DNA of 64,000 nucleotides from Candidatus Proruminimicrobium quisquiliarum (GCA_018433245.1 JAHDRN010000001.1:310001-374000), one strand, 5' to 3'; counted from the stretch's first letter, positions 25,371-35,033 are shown. Notes: generated by a model not told the origin, from the sequence alone. Numbers and translations: made by a program.

Positions 25371-25378
25371 ATTTAAAA

Positions 25379-26443
25379 TTATTTTACCGGAACTCTTCTG
25401 ATCGGATGATGGGAACATCTGAATCCTCCGCCCATCTGTGACAGAGCATCAAAAGGAACTTTTATAACCGTAACCCCTCTTTTTTTTAGTTCATTTTCAA
25501 GATAAGTATATCTTTCATCAATAATTACTTTGTTTTTTTCAAGAATAAAGATGTTTGCCGCCAGATTATTTGCATCTTCAACAGGAACTTCAATGAAGTC
25601 CCATTTTTTCAGAGAATCGGGAAGTTCGCCTGTAAAAGCTTCTTTTACTATTATGCCGAGCCCCGGCCTTATAAGCGACATTACACAGTCAAGATGCTGA
25701 AAATTTTTTATATTTATCTGATGGACTTTGTAAGACGGGCCAAGATATCGCTGCAGCCAATTTATACCTTCAACGCTTGTAGCGTTTCCTGAAAAACCGA
25801 CATAGATTTCTTTCCCGTTTAACAAAACATCTCCGCCTTCAATATAAATTTCTTCGTTTTTAAAACTTGGCGAGACTGAAGGCGTTGCTACATACTGAAT
25901 GTTTTTGTCGCTTTCAAGAAAAGGTTTAAATATTTTTCTTACTATGAATTTTTCTCTTGCTCTCATCGGAATTTTTAAAGATGTTTCAATAACGTTATTG
26001 CCTATTACCAAAACAGGATCTCTGGGATAAAGGAAATTAAATCCTTTTTCAAGATTTTGCATATAATCAAGTTCTTCTTTTGAAAGCATATCGGGATCAA
26101 GTCTGTGTACGGTAACTCCGTTTTCTTTAAGCACTTTCTCAAGATTATTGGACTGAAATACGAGTTTATCGTAAAAATCTTTATCGGCTATCTCTATCGG
26201 AGTTCCTCCGTAGTCTTCCATCCATTTTTTATTGTCTTTGGAATAATTGAAACCAAACTCCACAGTAGGATAATAACCGGGAACGGTCAACATTTTTGGA
26301 GAACCTAAAATAACTTCTTCTAATTTATCCCATTCGTATGCGACATAGACATTGCTTTTTTTATTTGCCTGTGCGCAAACTGCAATAGTTGTTGAAACTG
26401 CAATTAATCCCAAAACAAAAAATGTAATAACGGTACTTTTCAT
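25379..26443 (-). CDS. Exported amidinotransferase/arginine-deiminase-fold protein
   Basis: 354 residues. The N-terminus is a clear signal peptide (STVITFFVLGLIAVSTTIAVCAQA). The mature part has the guanidino-modifying enzyme fold: YPRDPVLVIG with the first Asp, EEIYIEGGDVLL with the Glu, NFQHLDCVMSLI with the His, and GGFRCSHHPIRR with the nucleophilic Cys. It resembles glycine amidinotransferase/arginine deiminase relatives more than agmatine deiminase. Export to the periplasm is unusual for this fold and suggests action on external arginine-like compounds or peptidyl-arginine. It appears monocistronic, with GGAGG before the ATG. Confidence 0.78.
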   Translation of the reverse strand: MKSTVITFFVLGLIAVSTTIAVCAQANKKSNVYVAYEWDKLEEVILGSPKMLTVPGYYPTVEFGFNYSKDNKKWMEDYGGTPIEIADKDFYDKLVFQSNNLEKVLKENGVTVHRLDPDMLSKEELDYMQNLEKGFNFLYPRDPVLVIGNNVIETSLKIPMRAREKFIVRKIFKPFLESDKNIQYVATPSVSPSFKNEEIYIEGGDVLLNGKEIYVGFSGNATSVEGINWLQRYLGPSYKVHQINIKNFQHLDCVMSLIRPGLGIIVKEAFTGELPDSLKKWDFIEVPVEDANNLAANIFILEKNKVIIDERYTYLENELKKRGVTVIKVPFDALSQMGGGFRCSHHPIRRVPVK

Positions 26444-26626
26444 TTTTATCCTCCTGATTGAATTATTTCTGATTTGATAGTTAAAAAATAAAATTTAAAA
26501 ACTTCTTATATTATAGTATATCGTATAAAATTTGCAATGTTAAAATTAATTCAAGACTCTTTTTTATAAAAAAATAAAATGATAGAATCTTAGCTAGGTA
26601 ATTAACATTAATTTTTAGGAGTTACA

Positions 26627-27139
26627 GTGTTTGTTTTAAAAATATTTAAAAAAATCATCAATTTGCTGCAATCGGATATTTCTCCCGACCAAATAGCATG
26701 GGGATTTGCATTGGGAGCTATTTTAGGACTTGTTCCCGGAATATTTATGAAAACTCTGTTATTTATCGTTATTATGATATTCAGAGTAAATTTGGGTTCT
26801 GCTTTTCTGGCGGCTGCATTATTTGCAATTATCGGGTTGGCTATAGATCCTCTGCTTGATAAAATCGGGTATGTCGTTTTGGTAAATTTTGATTTCTTAA
26901 ATTCCTTTTATACATGGTTATATAATCTTCCCGTAGTTCCTTTTACAAAATTCAACAACACCGTAGTGATGGGAAGTTTGATAACAGGGATTGTTTTAAT
27001 GGTACCGAATGGAATTATTGCAAAAAAAATGCTGGTATATTACAGAAAAAATTATAAGGAAAAGGTCGCAAATTTAAAAATAATAAAATTTATTGATGCC
27101 ATACTGGGCATAACGACTGTTATAAATAAAACAAAATGA
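26627..27139 (+). CDS. TIGR03546-family membrane protein
   Basis: 170 residues from a GTG at 26627, chosen because TTAGGAG lies 5 bases upstream. Three or four hydrophobic helices contain the family motif SPDQIAWGFALGAILGLVPG and later VPNGIIAKKM. It overlaps by 4 bases (ATGA) the following gene, matching the known TIGR03546-TIGR03545 pairing. The function of the pair is not established. Confidence 0.82.
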   Translation: MFVLKIFKKIINLLQSDISPDQIAWGFALGAILGLVPGIFMKTLLFIVIMIFRVNLGSAFLAAALFAIIGLAIDPLLDKIGYVVLVNFDFLNSFYTWLYNLPVVPFTKFNNTVVMGSLITGIVLMVPNGIIAKKMLVYYRKNYKEKVANLKIIKFIDAILGITTVINKTK

Positions 27140-28953
27140 AATTTATAAGATTGAATTTTATCATTCCTACGGCAATTGTAATAGCGCTTATAACGGTTTT
27201 TAACGTGCTGTTTTTTGACGTTCTTTTGAAAAAAGCTTTTATTGCGACGGGTGAAATGATTTTCGGCGCCAAAGTTGAAGTTGTAAGCCTTAAAACCAGT
27301 TTTACGCATTTATCGCTTGAAATGACTGGGTTAAAATGCGCAGACAGGAATGGTTATTTTAAAAATTTAATAGATATAGACCAAATAAAATTTCAGGCAA
27401 AGTTCTCTCCGCTGCTTAGAAAAAAAATAGTAATAGACGAAATGTCTGTCACCGGATTAAAATGGGGAACTGAAAGAAAAACTTCCGGTAAACTTCCGCC
27501 TAAAAAAGAAAAGAAATTTGAAAAAAAGAAAAAGAAAGACGGAATGTTTTCCAAATTTTTTGAAGGCGCAAAAAATAAGGCGACATCCGAGTTCAATAAC
27601 CTGCCGGCTGTTGACGCATTTGCAAAAATAGAAGCCCAAACTAAAAATTTTGACGTAAACAGCCTGATAAATACGGCAGATTTGCAGTCATTAAACGAAA
27701 TAAATAAACTTTCAGCCGAAACTGAAGCAAAATACAATAACTATAAAACAAAAATATCGGAATATAAAATAGAAGACAAAATAGAAGAAACAAAGACTCT
27801 TATTAATGATATTTCAAAAACCAAATCATTCGCGTTAAGCGATATTTCAGCATCGGCCGGAAAAATAGAAAAACTTAAAGAAAACAAAAAAGAGCTTGAA
27901 AACATATTAAAAGATTTGAATAATGCAAAAAAAGATTTGACGGAAAGCGTTAACTTTACAAAACAGATTCAGACAATGATAAATAAGGACATAGACAGTC
28001 TCTCTTCAAAAGTTGCTTTGCCGGGACTTGATACGAGAAATATTTCAAGAATATTATTCGGACAGCAGTGGATCAACAGAACGGATAAAATAATTTATTA
28101 TATGACTCTTGTCAAAAAATATATGCCTGAGAAAAAAGCCGAAAAAGAAGTAAAGGAAAGACAGAAAGGCAGAGATATTATTTTTAAACAGAAACTGTAC
28201 CCGGATCTATTAATTTCAAAAATAAATATAACAGGTACGACCGCAAAAAATTCAAAAACTCAGGGAATAGATTTCTCGGGTTTTATAAAAAATATTAGTT
28301 CTTCGCCGGATATGATAGGCAGTCCTGTTACGCTTGAAATAAAAGGCAATAACGGAAGTCAGTCTCTTCTTGTTGAAGGAATTTTTGATTACAGAGGAAA
28401 TGCTTCCGATAACATTCTTAAAATTACGCTGAAAGGATTATCAGGCTCAGCTTTGAATATCCCTGACAACGATTATTTGCCTTTAATAAATACGGGCAAT
28501 ATGAATATGTACGGAACATTCAGTTTAAAAGATAATAAATTTTTATGTTCGGCTGATATAAAACTTGATAATATCAAAGAAAAAGTTATTCCGGACGATA
28601 CAACGATGAAATATATTGTGAAAATTACTAACTCAATAAAATCTTTTTCAGTTTCGGCAAAAGCCGGAGTTAACGATAAAAATGAATCCGAATTTAATAT
28701 TTCGTCGGATATAGATAAAAAGATTTCCGAAGCCGTTTCAAACCTTTTTGCTTCGCAAATAGCGGAAGTTAAAGAAAAAGCAAGATCTGAAATTAATAAA
28801 ATGATACAGGAAAAACAAAAGCAGCTTGAAGAAAAACTCGGAGCCGATAAAGATTCTCTTTTAAAGGCCATTAATCTAAAAACAAAAACAATATCCGATA
28901 TAACGGAATCAGTAAATAAATCTGTTTCAAAACCGTTCGGGAAACTGTTTTAA
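27136..28953 (+). CDS. TIGR03545-family protein, AsmA-like envelope protein
   Basis: 605 residues. An N-terminal anchor (LNFIIPTAIVIALITVFNVLFF) is followed by beta-rich sequence like AsmA/DUF748 proteins (GAKVEVVSLKTSFTHLSLEMTGLK), a very basic patch (PPKKEKKFEKKKKKDG), a long coiled coil at ~170-290, and further beta segments. Together with the membrane protein upstream it probably works at the inner membrane facing the periplasm. AsmA-like proteins take part in lipid transport or outer-membrane balance, so that role is an inference. Confidence 0.75.
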   Translation: MKFIRLNFIIPTAIVIALITVFNVLFFDVLLKKAFIATGEMIFGAKVEVVSLKTSFTHLSLEMTGLKCADRNGYFKNLIDIDQIKFQAKFSPLLRKKIVIDEMSVTGLKWGTERKTSGKLPPKKEKKFEKKKKKDGMFSKFFEGAKNKATSEFNNLPAVDAFAKIEAQTKNFDVNSLINTADLQSLNEINKLSAETEAKYNNYKTKISEYKIEDKIEETKTLINDISKTKSFALSDISASAGKIEKLKENKKELENILKDLNNAKKDLTESVNFTKQIQTMINKDIDSLSSKVALPGLDTRNISRILFGQQWINRTDKIIYYMTLVKKYMPEKKAEKEVKERQKGRDIIFKQKLYPDLLISKINITGTTAKNSKTQGIDFSGFIKNISSSPDMIGSPVTLEIKGNNGSQSLLVEGIFDYRGNASDNILKITLKGLSGSALNIPDNDYLPLINTGNMNMYGTFSLKDNKFLCSADIKLDNIKEKVIPDDTTMKYIVKITNSIKSFSVSAKAGVNDKNESEFNISSDIDKKISEAVSNLFASQIAEVKEKARSEINKMIQEKQKQLEEKLGADKDSLLKAINLKTKTISDITESVNKSVSKPFGKLF

Positions 28954-29007
28954 GTCCGCAGTATATCCTCGTAAAACCGGAATAAAACTGTAAACAAATA
29001 AATTAAA

Positions 29008-29394
29008 ATGAAAATAATAAAACCGATAATATCATTAGCTTTTATAATAGGGCTTAATTATGCATGCCAGTTGTTTGTCAAAGCCGCGCACGTCAATTTT
29101 CCGGCGCCTCTTATAGCAATGATATTATTAAGCATTCTTATGTATTTTAAAATAATTCCGCTTGAATTCATTGAAAACGGGGCGAATATTTTGCTTGAAA
29201 ATATAGGTCTGTTTTTTGTTTCACTTATTGTAGGAGCTTTTGTGTATCTGCCTGTTATAAAAAAAGAGCTTTTTACGGTTTTTGCGATATTTATATTATC
29301 GTCGGTTTTTTTGATAATTCTTACCGGTCTTACTACGCAGTATTTTTTGACAAAAAGAGTTTGTAAGGATAAAATGGAGCAAGATAATGACTGA
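29008..29394 (+). CDS. lrgA: LrgA/CidA-family holin-like protein
   Basis: 128 residues with four hydrophobic helices. The motif FPAPLIAMILLSILMYFKIIP and ENGANILLENIGLFFVSLIVG are characteristic of CidA/LrgA. It overlaps the LrgB gene by 8 bases. Known LrgAB proteins affect murein hydrolase activity and, in several bacteria, pyruvate uptake; which applies here is unknown. Confidence 0.88.
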   Translation: MKIIKPIISLAFIIGLNYACQLFVKAAHVNFPAPLIAMILLSILMYFKIIPLEFIENGANILLENIGLFFVSLIVGAFVYLPVIKKELFTVFAIFILSSVFLIILTGLTTQYFLTKRVCKDKMEQDND

Positions 29395-30076
29395 ATTGCT
29401 CATAAAAATATTAATCATAGCCGTAACGCTTGTTATTTATAAAATAAGCCTTAATTTTAAAAAAGTAAAATATATGAACACGATACCGGCCAATATTATA
29501 TGCGCCTTAATGATTTATCTTTTAATATCGGTTTTTAACATTGATTTTGAAACTTATAATGAGGGCGGTAAATTTTTTACATTTTTGCTCGGCCCCGCTG
29601 TTGTAACGTTATCAGTTCCTCTTATAAAAAATATAAAAGTTCTTGAAAAAAACTACAGAGTGATACTGTGGTCAGTATGCATAGCTACTTGTTTTGCTAT
29701 ACTTTCGGTTATAGCCGCAGGCTTTATTTTTAAGGCAAACGAGGAAATTATACTTTCAATGGCGGCAAAATGCGTTACTACGGCGGTTGCGATTGAAATA
29801 ACAAATATAATAGGCGGTAAAGTTGAAATAATCGTTTTGATGACGGCTCTTTCCGGTATTTTCGGCGCGATTTTCGGGCATTGGATATTAAAACTTTCGG
29901 GAATAAAAAATAATCTGGCAATAGGAGTGACTCTCGGTTTTGTAAGCCATGTTCTTGGAACGGCAAGATGTTACGAGGTCAACAAGCTTCAGGCCGGAGT
30001 CAGCAGCGTTACGCTTGTCTTGTCGGGAGTTACGACTGCTCTTTTTGCTCCGCCTATAATAAGATTGATATTTTAA
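29387..30076 (+). CDS. lrgB: LrgB-family protein
   Basis: 229 residues with about seven membrane segments. FFTFLLGPAVVTLSVPL, SMAAKCVTTAVAIEI and GFVSHVLGTARCYE are the LrgB family blocks (usually LGPA..aLAvPLy and KSVTtPiA). It forms one transcription unit with lrgA and is followed after 11 bases by an ABC ATPase, which may be co-transcribed. Confidence 0.9.
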   Translation: MTELLIKILIIAVTLVIYKISLNFKKVKYMNTIPANIICALMIYLLISVFNIDFETYNEGGKFFTFLLGPAVVTLSVPLIKNIKVLEKNYRVILWSVCIATCFAILSVIAAGFIFKANEEIILSMAAKCVTTAVAIEITNIIGGKVEIIVLMTALSGIFGAIFGHWILKLSGIKNNLAIGVTLGFVSHVLGTARCYEVNKLQAGVSSVTLVLSGVTTALFAPPIIRLIF

Positions 30077-30087
30077 AGGATTAAAAA

Positions 30088-30849
30088 ATGCATGAAATTA
30101 TTTCTATCAAAAATGTTTCCGTATCAAGAGGCGGAAACCCGGTTTTAAAAAATATAAATTGGACGACTTATGCCGGCGAAAATTGGTTCCTCATGGGACA
30201 GAACGGCTCCGGCAAGACGACTCTTATAGAAATACTGGTTGGATATTTATGGCCGCAGGAAGGTTCTGTATCAATACTTGGAGAGGAATTCGGACATATC
30301 AGTCTGCGCGAGCTAAGAGCGAAAGTCGGATATGTTTCTTCATGGATTATGAAAAGGATGCAGCCTTACGTTCTTGTTGAAGACGTTGTGGCGTCAGGAA
30401 TTGACGGGTCAGTTGGTTTTTTTGAAGACAAATCCGGCAGCATTGTAAATAACGTAAAAGAAAAACTTGATTTTTTTAAATCTTCCGAACTTTTCGGGCG
30501 GAAATTCGGAACTCTTTCTTCAGGACAGCAGTTAAAATGCATATTGGCAAGGGCGATGATAAACAATCCGAAACTGCTTATTCTTGACGAACCCTTTTCT
30601 CTTTTGGACGTAGGCACAAGAATTGATATGTATGAACATATAACCGAACTCTGCGCCGAAAATCAGGCTCCGCAAATTATAGTGGTTACGCATCATAAAG
30701 AGGATATAATTCCGGTATTTACCCACGGAATTTTAATTAAAGACGGACAAACCGCCGCTTATGGCAAAAAAGAAGATATATTAAATCAGGATATTTTTTC
30801 AAAAGTATTCGGAATAAGCGGACAGAATTATAAAAAATATTTTTTATAA
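30088..30849 (+). CDS. ABC transporter ATP-binding protein, orphan
   Basis: 253 residues, single ATPase domain. Walker A is GQNGSGKTT, the signature is LSSGQQLK (instead of LSGGQ), Walker B is LLILDEPFSLLD, and the switch His is in VVTHHKED. No permease or binding protein lies beside it. The sequence resembles ModF/YlmA-type ATPases of unknown substrate. AAAGGA precedes the start. Confidence 0.88.
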   Translation: MHEIISIKNVSVSRGGNPVLKNINWTTYAGENWFLMGQNGSGKTTLIEILVGYLWPQEGSVSILGEEFGHISLRELRAKVGYVSSWIMKRMQPYVLVEDVVASGIDGSVGFFEDKSGSIVNNVKEKLDFFKSSELFGRKFGTLSSGQQLKCILARAMINNPKLLILDEPFSLLDVGTRIDMYEHITELCAENQAPQIIVVTHHKEDIIPVFTHGILIKDGQTAAYGKKEDILNQDIFSKVFGISGQNYKKYFL

Positions 30850-30913
30850 AAGCGAACAAAAAAATTACGAAATTTTTTATTCTTTCTTTAAGGGTTCTGT
30901 TTTTTTTGCTGGA

Positions 30914-31375
30914 TTGTATTATTCTTACAATTGGTTTGCCGGAAATTTTCATACCGTGACATCAGGCAAGGCATACAGATCCAAACAGCTTAATAAAAAA
31001 CAATTTGACTGTTATATAAAAAAATACGGAATCAAAAGCATATTGAATCTCAGAGGGGATGAGCCCGGTGCAAAATGGTATGAAGATGAGATTAAAATAA
31101 GCTCATATTACGGGATTAAACATTATGATTGTGAACTGCCTGCAATGTTTGAACCCGAAGAAAAAGATATTTTACGGATAATCAATATTTTAAAGATGGC
31201 TCCAAAACCTATTCTTATACACTGTTTGGCAGTGGCTGACAGATCGGGATTAATCTCAGCAATATGGAAAATTGTGATTGACAAAGAACCTAAGAATAAG
31301 GCCTCAAAACAGCTTTCATTTTGGTACGGGTATATGCCTTTCGGTAAAGCAACAGCCATGGACAGATGGTTCTGA
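30914..31375 (+). CDS. Membrane-anchored tyrosine/dual-specificity phosphatase-like protein; start uncertain
   Basis: 153 residues from a TTG at 30914. The P-loop HCLAVADRSG fits CX5R, with the usual Cys and Arg, and GIKSILNLRGDEPG is the family's first block. The frame is open back to 30818 with no ATG, GTG or TTG, yet those upstream codons encode a hydrophobic stretch (IFYSFFKGSVFFAGLYYSY) expected for the N-terminal membrane anchor. The true start may therefore be a rare ATT or ATA codon overlapping the ABC gene end (30827-30872). Likely role: envelope-linked phosphatase. Confidence 0.72.
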   Translation: MYYSYNWFAGNFHTVTSGKAYRSKQLNKKQFDCYIKKYGIKSILNLRGDEPGAKWYEDEIKISSYYGIKHYDCELPAMFEPEEKDILRIINILKMAPKPILIHCLAVADRSGLISAIWKIVIDKEPKNKASKQLSFWYGYMPFGKATAMDRWF

Positions 31376-31671
31376 TCGCATGATATCAATCACAATGACG
31401 GTAAAAAATTATTATAATAGTTTTCTTGATATTACTGTCCATATTATTTATAATAGATAAAAAGTTGTTTTTTATTTTTCTGTTGTTCAATTTGGAGTGC
31501 TTCCGTTTAGGCGGTCAAAGATCGTTTTTTTCGGCTGTTTCTGCTGATATTAATTAATATAAAATAAGGCGAATTTTGGGTATGATAAAAAATTTATTTA
31601 TTCCGGTGATAAAAATCTTTTGCTTTATATAAAAACAAACTTGCGCTAAACAGCGTCAAGGGGGAGGTTTT
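31376..31671. other. Gene-free stretch before ablA
   Basis: AT-rich, with no tRNA, no repeat family member and no frame that looks coding. The only signal is the strong AGGGGGAGG at its end, which serves the TTG start of the aminomutase gene. Confidence 0.6.
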
Positions 31672-32985
31672 TTGGTTTTTGACAATAAATATAAAATGAC
31701 AAAAAAAGTAAAAAACGCTAATTGGAAAGATTGGACCTGGCATATCAGACATTCAATAAAAACACTGAAACAGTTTGAAGAAATAACCGAAATTAAATTT
31801 ACTCCTGAAGAAAAAGCAGTTCTTGAAGAAACAATAAAAAAATTCCCGCTCAGCATTACTCCGTATTATCTTTCTCTGATAGATTTGCAAAATTATAAAA
31901 CGGATCCCGTATATCTGCAGTCTTTTCCTTCTACAAAAGAACTTAACGTATTGCCGCACGAAATGACGGATCCTTTATCGGAGGATAAAGATTCTCCCGC
32001 GCCTTATCTTACACACAGATACCCGGACAGGGTTTTGCTGCACGTAAGCAATCTGTGTTCAATGTACTGCCGGCACTGTACCAGAAAAAGAAAGGTGGGG
32101 GATAAAGATTCAATCCCGTCTTTTGAAGAACTTGAAGAGGCTTTTAAATATATAGAAAAAAACGGAAAGATAAGAGATGTGCTTTTATCCGGCGGCGATC
32201 CGTTGATGCTTTCCGACGAATATATTGATAAAATACTTGCAAAAATATCACAAATTCCTCATATTGAAATAATAAGAATCGGTACGAGAACTCCGGTAGT
32301 ATTACCTTACAGAATAACGCCTAAACTGATAAAAGTTCTCAAAAAATACAGACCTCTTTATATAAACACCCACTTTAATCATCCGAGAGAACTTACGAAC
32401 TCGTCAAAAAAAGCGCTTACAATGCTTGCAGATGCAGGTATAGTACTCGGAAACCAGTCCGTATTGCTTGCCGGAGTAAACGATTGTCCCAGAATAATAA
32501 AAACTTTATGCCAAAAACTTGTAAAAAACAGAGTAAGGCCTTATTATCTGTATCAATGTGATTTATCCGAGGGCTTGACTCATTTTAGAACTCCCGTAAA
32601 TAAGGGAATTGAAATAATTGAAAGTATGATAGGTCATACTACGGGTTTTGCAAGACCGATTTATGTAATAGATGCGCCAGGCGGCGGAGGAAAAATTCCG
32701 GTTGAACCCAATTACATAATTTCATGGGGAGCAAACAAAGTCATACTGAGAAATTATGAGGGAGTCATTACCACATATAAGGAACCGGATTTTTACGAGG
32801 CTACTTTTTGCAATAGAGACTGTGTTAACTGTAAACTTCAGCTTAATCTTGAAGAAGCCAATAAATTTTCTACAATAGGTATAGAAAAATTGTTGTCCGA
32901 TACGGATAAAACCATATCTCTTGTGCCGAGCGTAAATCAGAGAATGAAAAGAAGAAAGAGAAATAAAACAAATGAAAACGGATAA
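31672..32985 (+). CDS. ablA: Lysine 2,3-aminomutase-type radical SAM enzyme
   Basis: 437 residues from TTG at 31672, close behind AGGGGGAGG; ATG at 31696 is an alternative. C129-x3-C133-x2-C136 (CSMYCRHC) binds the 4Fe-4S cluster, and [10 protein letters not shown] holds the PLP lysine. LSGGDPLML and TRTPVVLP are KamA-family blocks. Converts L-alpha-lysine to L-beta-lysine. The overlapping acetyltransferase gene makes the osmolyte pathway (N-epsilon-acetyl-beta-lysine) the likely role rather than lysine fermentation. The C-terminus is strongly basic (MKRRKRNK). Confidence 0.88.
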   Translation: MVFDNKYKMTKKVKNANWKDWTWHIRHSIKTLKQFEEITEIKFTPEEKAVLEETIKKFPLSITPYYLSLIDLQNYKTDPVYLQSFPSTKELNVLPHEMTDPLSEDKDSPAPYLTHRYPDRVLLHVSNLCSMYCRHCTRKRKVGDKDSIPSFEELEEAFKYIEKNGKIRDVLLSGGDPLMLSDEYIDKILAKISQIPHIEIIRIGTRTPVVLPYRITPKLIKVLKKYRPLYINTHFNHPRELTNSSKKALTMLADAGIVLGNQSVLLAGVNDCPRIIKTLCQKLVKNRVRPYYLYQCDLSEGLTHFRTPVNKGIEIIESMIGHTTGFARPIYVIDAPGGGGKIPVEPNYIISWGANKVILRNYEGVITTYKEPDFYEATFCNRDCVNCKLQLNLEEANKFSTIGIEKLLSDTDKTISLVPSVNQRMKRRKRNKTNENG

Positions 32986-33811
32986 AATAGAAAAAATCAA
33001 CGGCGTATATATGCAGCACGGCAAAAATAGTAATCGCGTTTATATTATGAAAGCGTCTTCCGATGCCGATTCTATGATAAAAACTGCCGATGAATTGGCT
33101 GTTAAAAAAGGATATTCAAAAATATTTGCAAAAATTCCGAATTCTTTATCGGGGAAATTTTTTAACGCCGGATATGTTAAAGAAGCGTATGTGCCGGGGT
33201 ATTATAACGGAGCCGAAGACGCAGACTTTGTTTGTAAATATTTTTCGGAAGAACGCTCAAAAGCCGCAAATATTGAAGAAATAAAAGCCGTTATCGGACT
33301 TGCCGAAAAGAAAAAAAATGATGTTTGCTCAAAAGAAAATATTGAATATAAAATAATAATCTGTAATAAAGAAAATTCAATAGAAATGTCCCATATTTAT
33401 AAAATTGTTTTCAAAACGTATCCTTTTCCTATATATGACAGCCGTTACATTGAAAAAACAATGGATGAAAATATAGTATATTTCGGCGCAGTTTATAACG
33501 GAAAACTTGCCGCCTTATCTTCTTCTGAAATTGATATCCAATCGCAAAGCGTTGAAATGACGGACTTTGCGACATTACCCCAACATTTGGGAAACGGTAT
33601 TGCTTTAGCGCTTTTAAAAAAAATGGAACAGGAAATGATGAACAGAAGAATAATTACGGCATACACTATAGCACGAGCTGAATCACCCGGCATGAATATA
33701 ACTTTTGCCAAAAATAAATATAAATACTGCGGAACATTAGTAAACAACACCAACATTTCCGGTCAAATTGAAAGTATGAACGTATGGGTTAAAAAACTTA
33801 GCAGCCGGTAA
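32972..33811 (+). CDS. ablB: Putative beta-lysine N-acetyltransferase
   Basis: 279 residues. The start overlaps the ablA end by 14 bases. The N-terminal ~90 residues match the AblB-specific domain ([20 protein letters not shown]), and the C-terminal ~150 residues are a GNAT domain ([20 protein letters not shown] carries the acetyl-CoA loop). Acetylation of beta-lysine gives the compatible solute N-epsilon-acetyl-beta-lysine, known from methanogens and some bacteria. Confidence 0.85.
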   Translation: MKTDKIEKINGVYMQHGKNSNRVYIMKASSDADSMIKTADELAVKKGYSKIFAKIPNSLSGKFFNAGYVKEAYVPGYYNGAEDADFVCKYFSEERSKAANIEEIKAVIGLAEKKKNDVCSKENIEYKIIICNKENSIEMSHIYKIVFKTYPFPIYDSRYIEKTMDENIVYFGAVYNGKLAALSSSEIDIQSQSVEMTDFATLPQHLGNGIALALLKKMEQEMMNRRIITAYTIARAESPGMNITFAKNKYKYCGTLVNNTNISGQIESMNVWVKKLSSR

Positions 33812-33892
33812 ATTTTTCTGTTGAGAATATATTGAAAATAATTTATAATTCATTTGCATTTTTATCAAAATTATTAAAAAAGGGGGATAAAT

Positions 33893-34351
33893 ATGAAAAA
33901 ATTTTTTTTGTGTATTTTGTTTTGCGCCGTATTTTTTACGTTTAAAACACAGGCGCTTGCGCATTGTCAGGTTCCTTGCGGAATTTACGGCGACGAACTT
34001 CGTTTCTCAATGATGGAAGAAGATATCTCAACGATTGAAAAGGCAGTTAATGAAATTAATAAACTCTCTCAATCTCCGGGCAATTATAACCAGCTGGTAA
34101 GATGGATTAATACAAAAGAAGATCACGCAAACAATATAATGAAAACAACGGGCGATTATTTTATTGCCCAAAGAATTGCTATTCAACAGGACGGCGATAA
34201 TAAAGATAAAAATTATTGTGCAAAAATATCTCTGCTACATAAAATTATGGTGTATGCAATGCAGACAAAGCAGTCTGTTAATTTGAGTGCCGTTGAGAAA
34301 TTGAAAAATTCAGTCGCTGAATTTAAAAAAATATATTTTGAAAAAAAATAA
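33893..34351 (+). CDS. sodN: Exported nickel superoxide dismutase
   Basis: 152 residues. The hook HCQVPCGIYGD (24-34) is the Ni-SOD signature: mature His1, Cys2 and Cys6 ligate nickel. It is preceded by a full Sec signal peptide ending TQALA, so signal peptidase I cleavage after Ala23 would expose His1 directly. In actinobacterial enzymes a dedicated peptidase (SodX) trims a short propeptide instead, and no such gene is nearby. The remaining ~115 residues form the helical bundle. It should detoxify superoxide in the periplasm. GGGG precedes the ATG. Confidence 0.88.
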   Translation: MKKFFLCILFCAVFFTFKTQALAHCQVPCGIYGDELRFSMMEEDISTIEKAVNEINKLSQSPGNYNQLVRWINTKEDHANNIMKTTGDYFIAQRIAIQQDGDNKDKNYCAKISLLHKIMVYAMQTKQSVNLSAVEKLKNSVAEFKKIYFEKK

Positions 34352-34396
34352 TTTTTAATAATTTCAGAGGTTTAAATAAAACATATTGTTTATATC

Positions 34397-34425
34397 TTGA
34401 AAAAAAAGATTTTTTTTTGTAGAAT
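34397..34425 (+). promoter_or_regulatory. Promoter of secG
   Basis: TTGAAA (34397-34402) and TAGAAT (34420-34425) with a 17-base A/T-tract spacer. Transcription would begin about 34432, almost at the GTG at 34435, so the mRNA may be leaderless. Confidence 0.55.
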
Positions 34426-34434
34426 CTCTAAATC

Positions 34435-34737
34435 GTGATATTTTATTACATGGTAGTAGCATTACACTTCATAGTTTGTATAGCTCTTGTGGCTATAGTT
34501 CTCCTTCAGGCAGGAAAGGGGGGAGGAATGGCTGGTATTTTCGGCGGAGGCGGATCTGATCAGATTTTCAGCGCACCTTCTGGTATGGCATTTATAAAAA
34601 AAGTTACGGTTGTTTGTGCGGTTTTGTTTATGTTGACTTCACTTACCTTAACATTATTGTCATCAAGAATCAGCATGGCATCTGTTATAAATCAGATTCA
34701 GAATATTCCTGTAGCGTCTTCTCAACAGCCTAAGTAA
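34435..34737 (+). CDS. secG: Preprotein translocase subunit SecG
   Basis: 100 residues from a GTG. Two membrane helices flank the conserved glycine-rich loop (LLQAGKGGGMAGIFGGGGSDQIF). The second helix is VTVVCAVLFMLTSLTLTLL. Part of the SecYEG channel. There is no clear Shine-Dalgarno, and an ATG at 34450 is a possible alternative start. Confidence 0.93.
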   Translation: MIFYYMVVALHFIVCIALVAIVLLQAGKGGGMAGIFGGGGSDQIFSAPSGMAFIKKVTVVCAVLFMLTSLTLTLLSSRISMASVINQIQNIPVASSQQPK

Positions 34738-34744
34738 GAGGATT

Positions 34745-34826
34745 GCTGGGGTGGCGGAACTGGCATACGCGCACGCTTGAGGTGCGTGTCCTTAACCGGA
34801 TACGGGTTCAACTCCCGTCCCCAGCA
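34745..34826 (+). tRNA. tRNA-Leu (anticodon GAG)
   Basis: Acceptor GCTGGGG/CCCCAGC with discriminator A. Anticodon stem CACGC/GCGTG and loop TTGAGGT give GAG. A class II variable arm (TCCTTAACCGGA region) is present. CCA is not encoded. Confidence 0.95.
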
Positions 34827-34840
34827 TATGTCAAAGTTTT

Positions 34841-34912
34841 GCGGGCGTAGCTCAGTGGTAGAGCGTCTCGTTGCCAACGAGAATGTCGTGGGTTCAAGTC
34901 CCATCGCCCGCT
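34841..34912 (+). tRNA. tRNA-Gly (anticodon GCC)
   Basis: Acceptor GCGGGCG/CGCCCGC, anticodon stem TCTCG/CGAGA, loop TTGCCAA giving GCC. T arm GTGGG-TTCAAGT-CCCAT. Discriminator T, no encoded CCA. Confidence 0.95.
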
Positions 34913-35033
34913 TTTGATAATTAATATCCGACGGTAAAAGCTTCATAATCGGCTTTAGCGTCGTTTTTTTATTCAACAATTTGCAAATTAACGCAGGTTT
35001 TTGTAAATTAAATAAGAAATACCATTATTAAAA

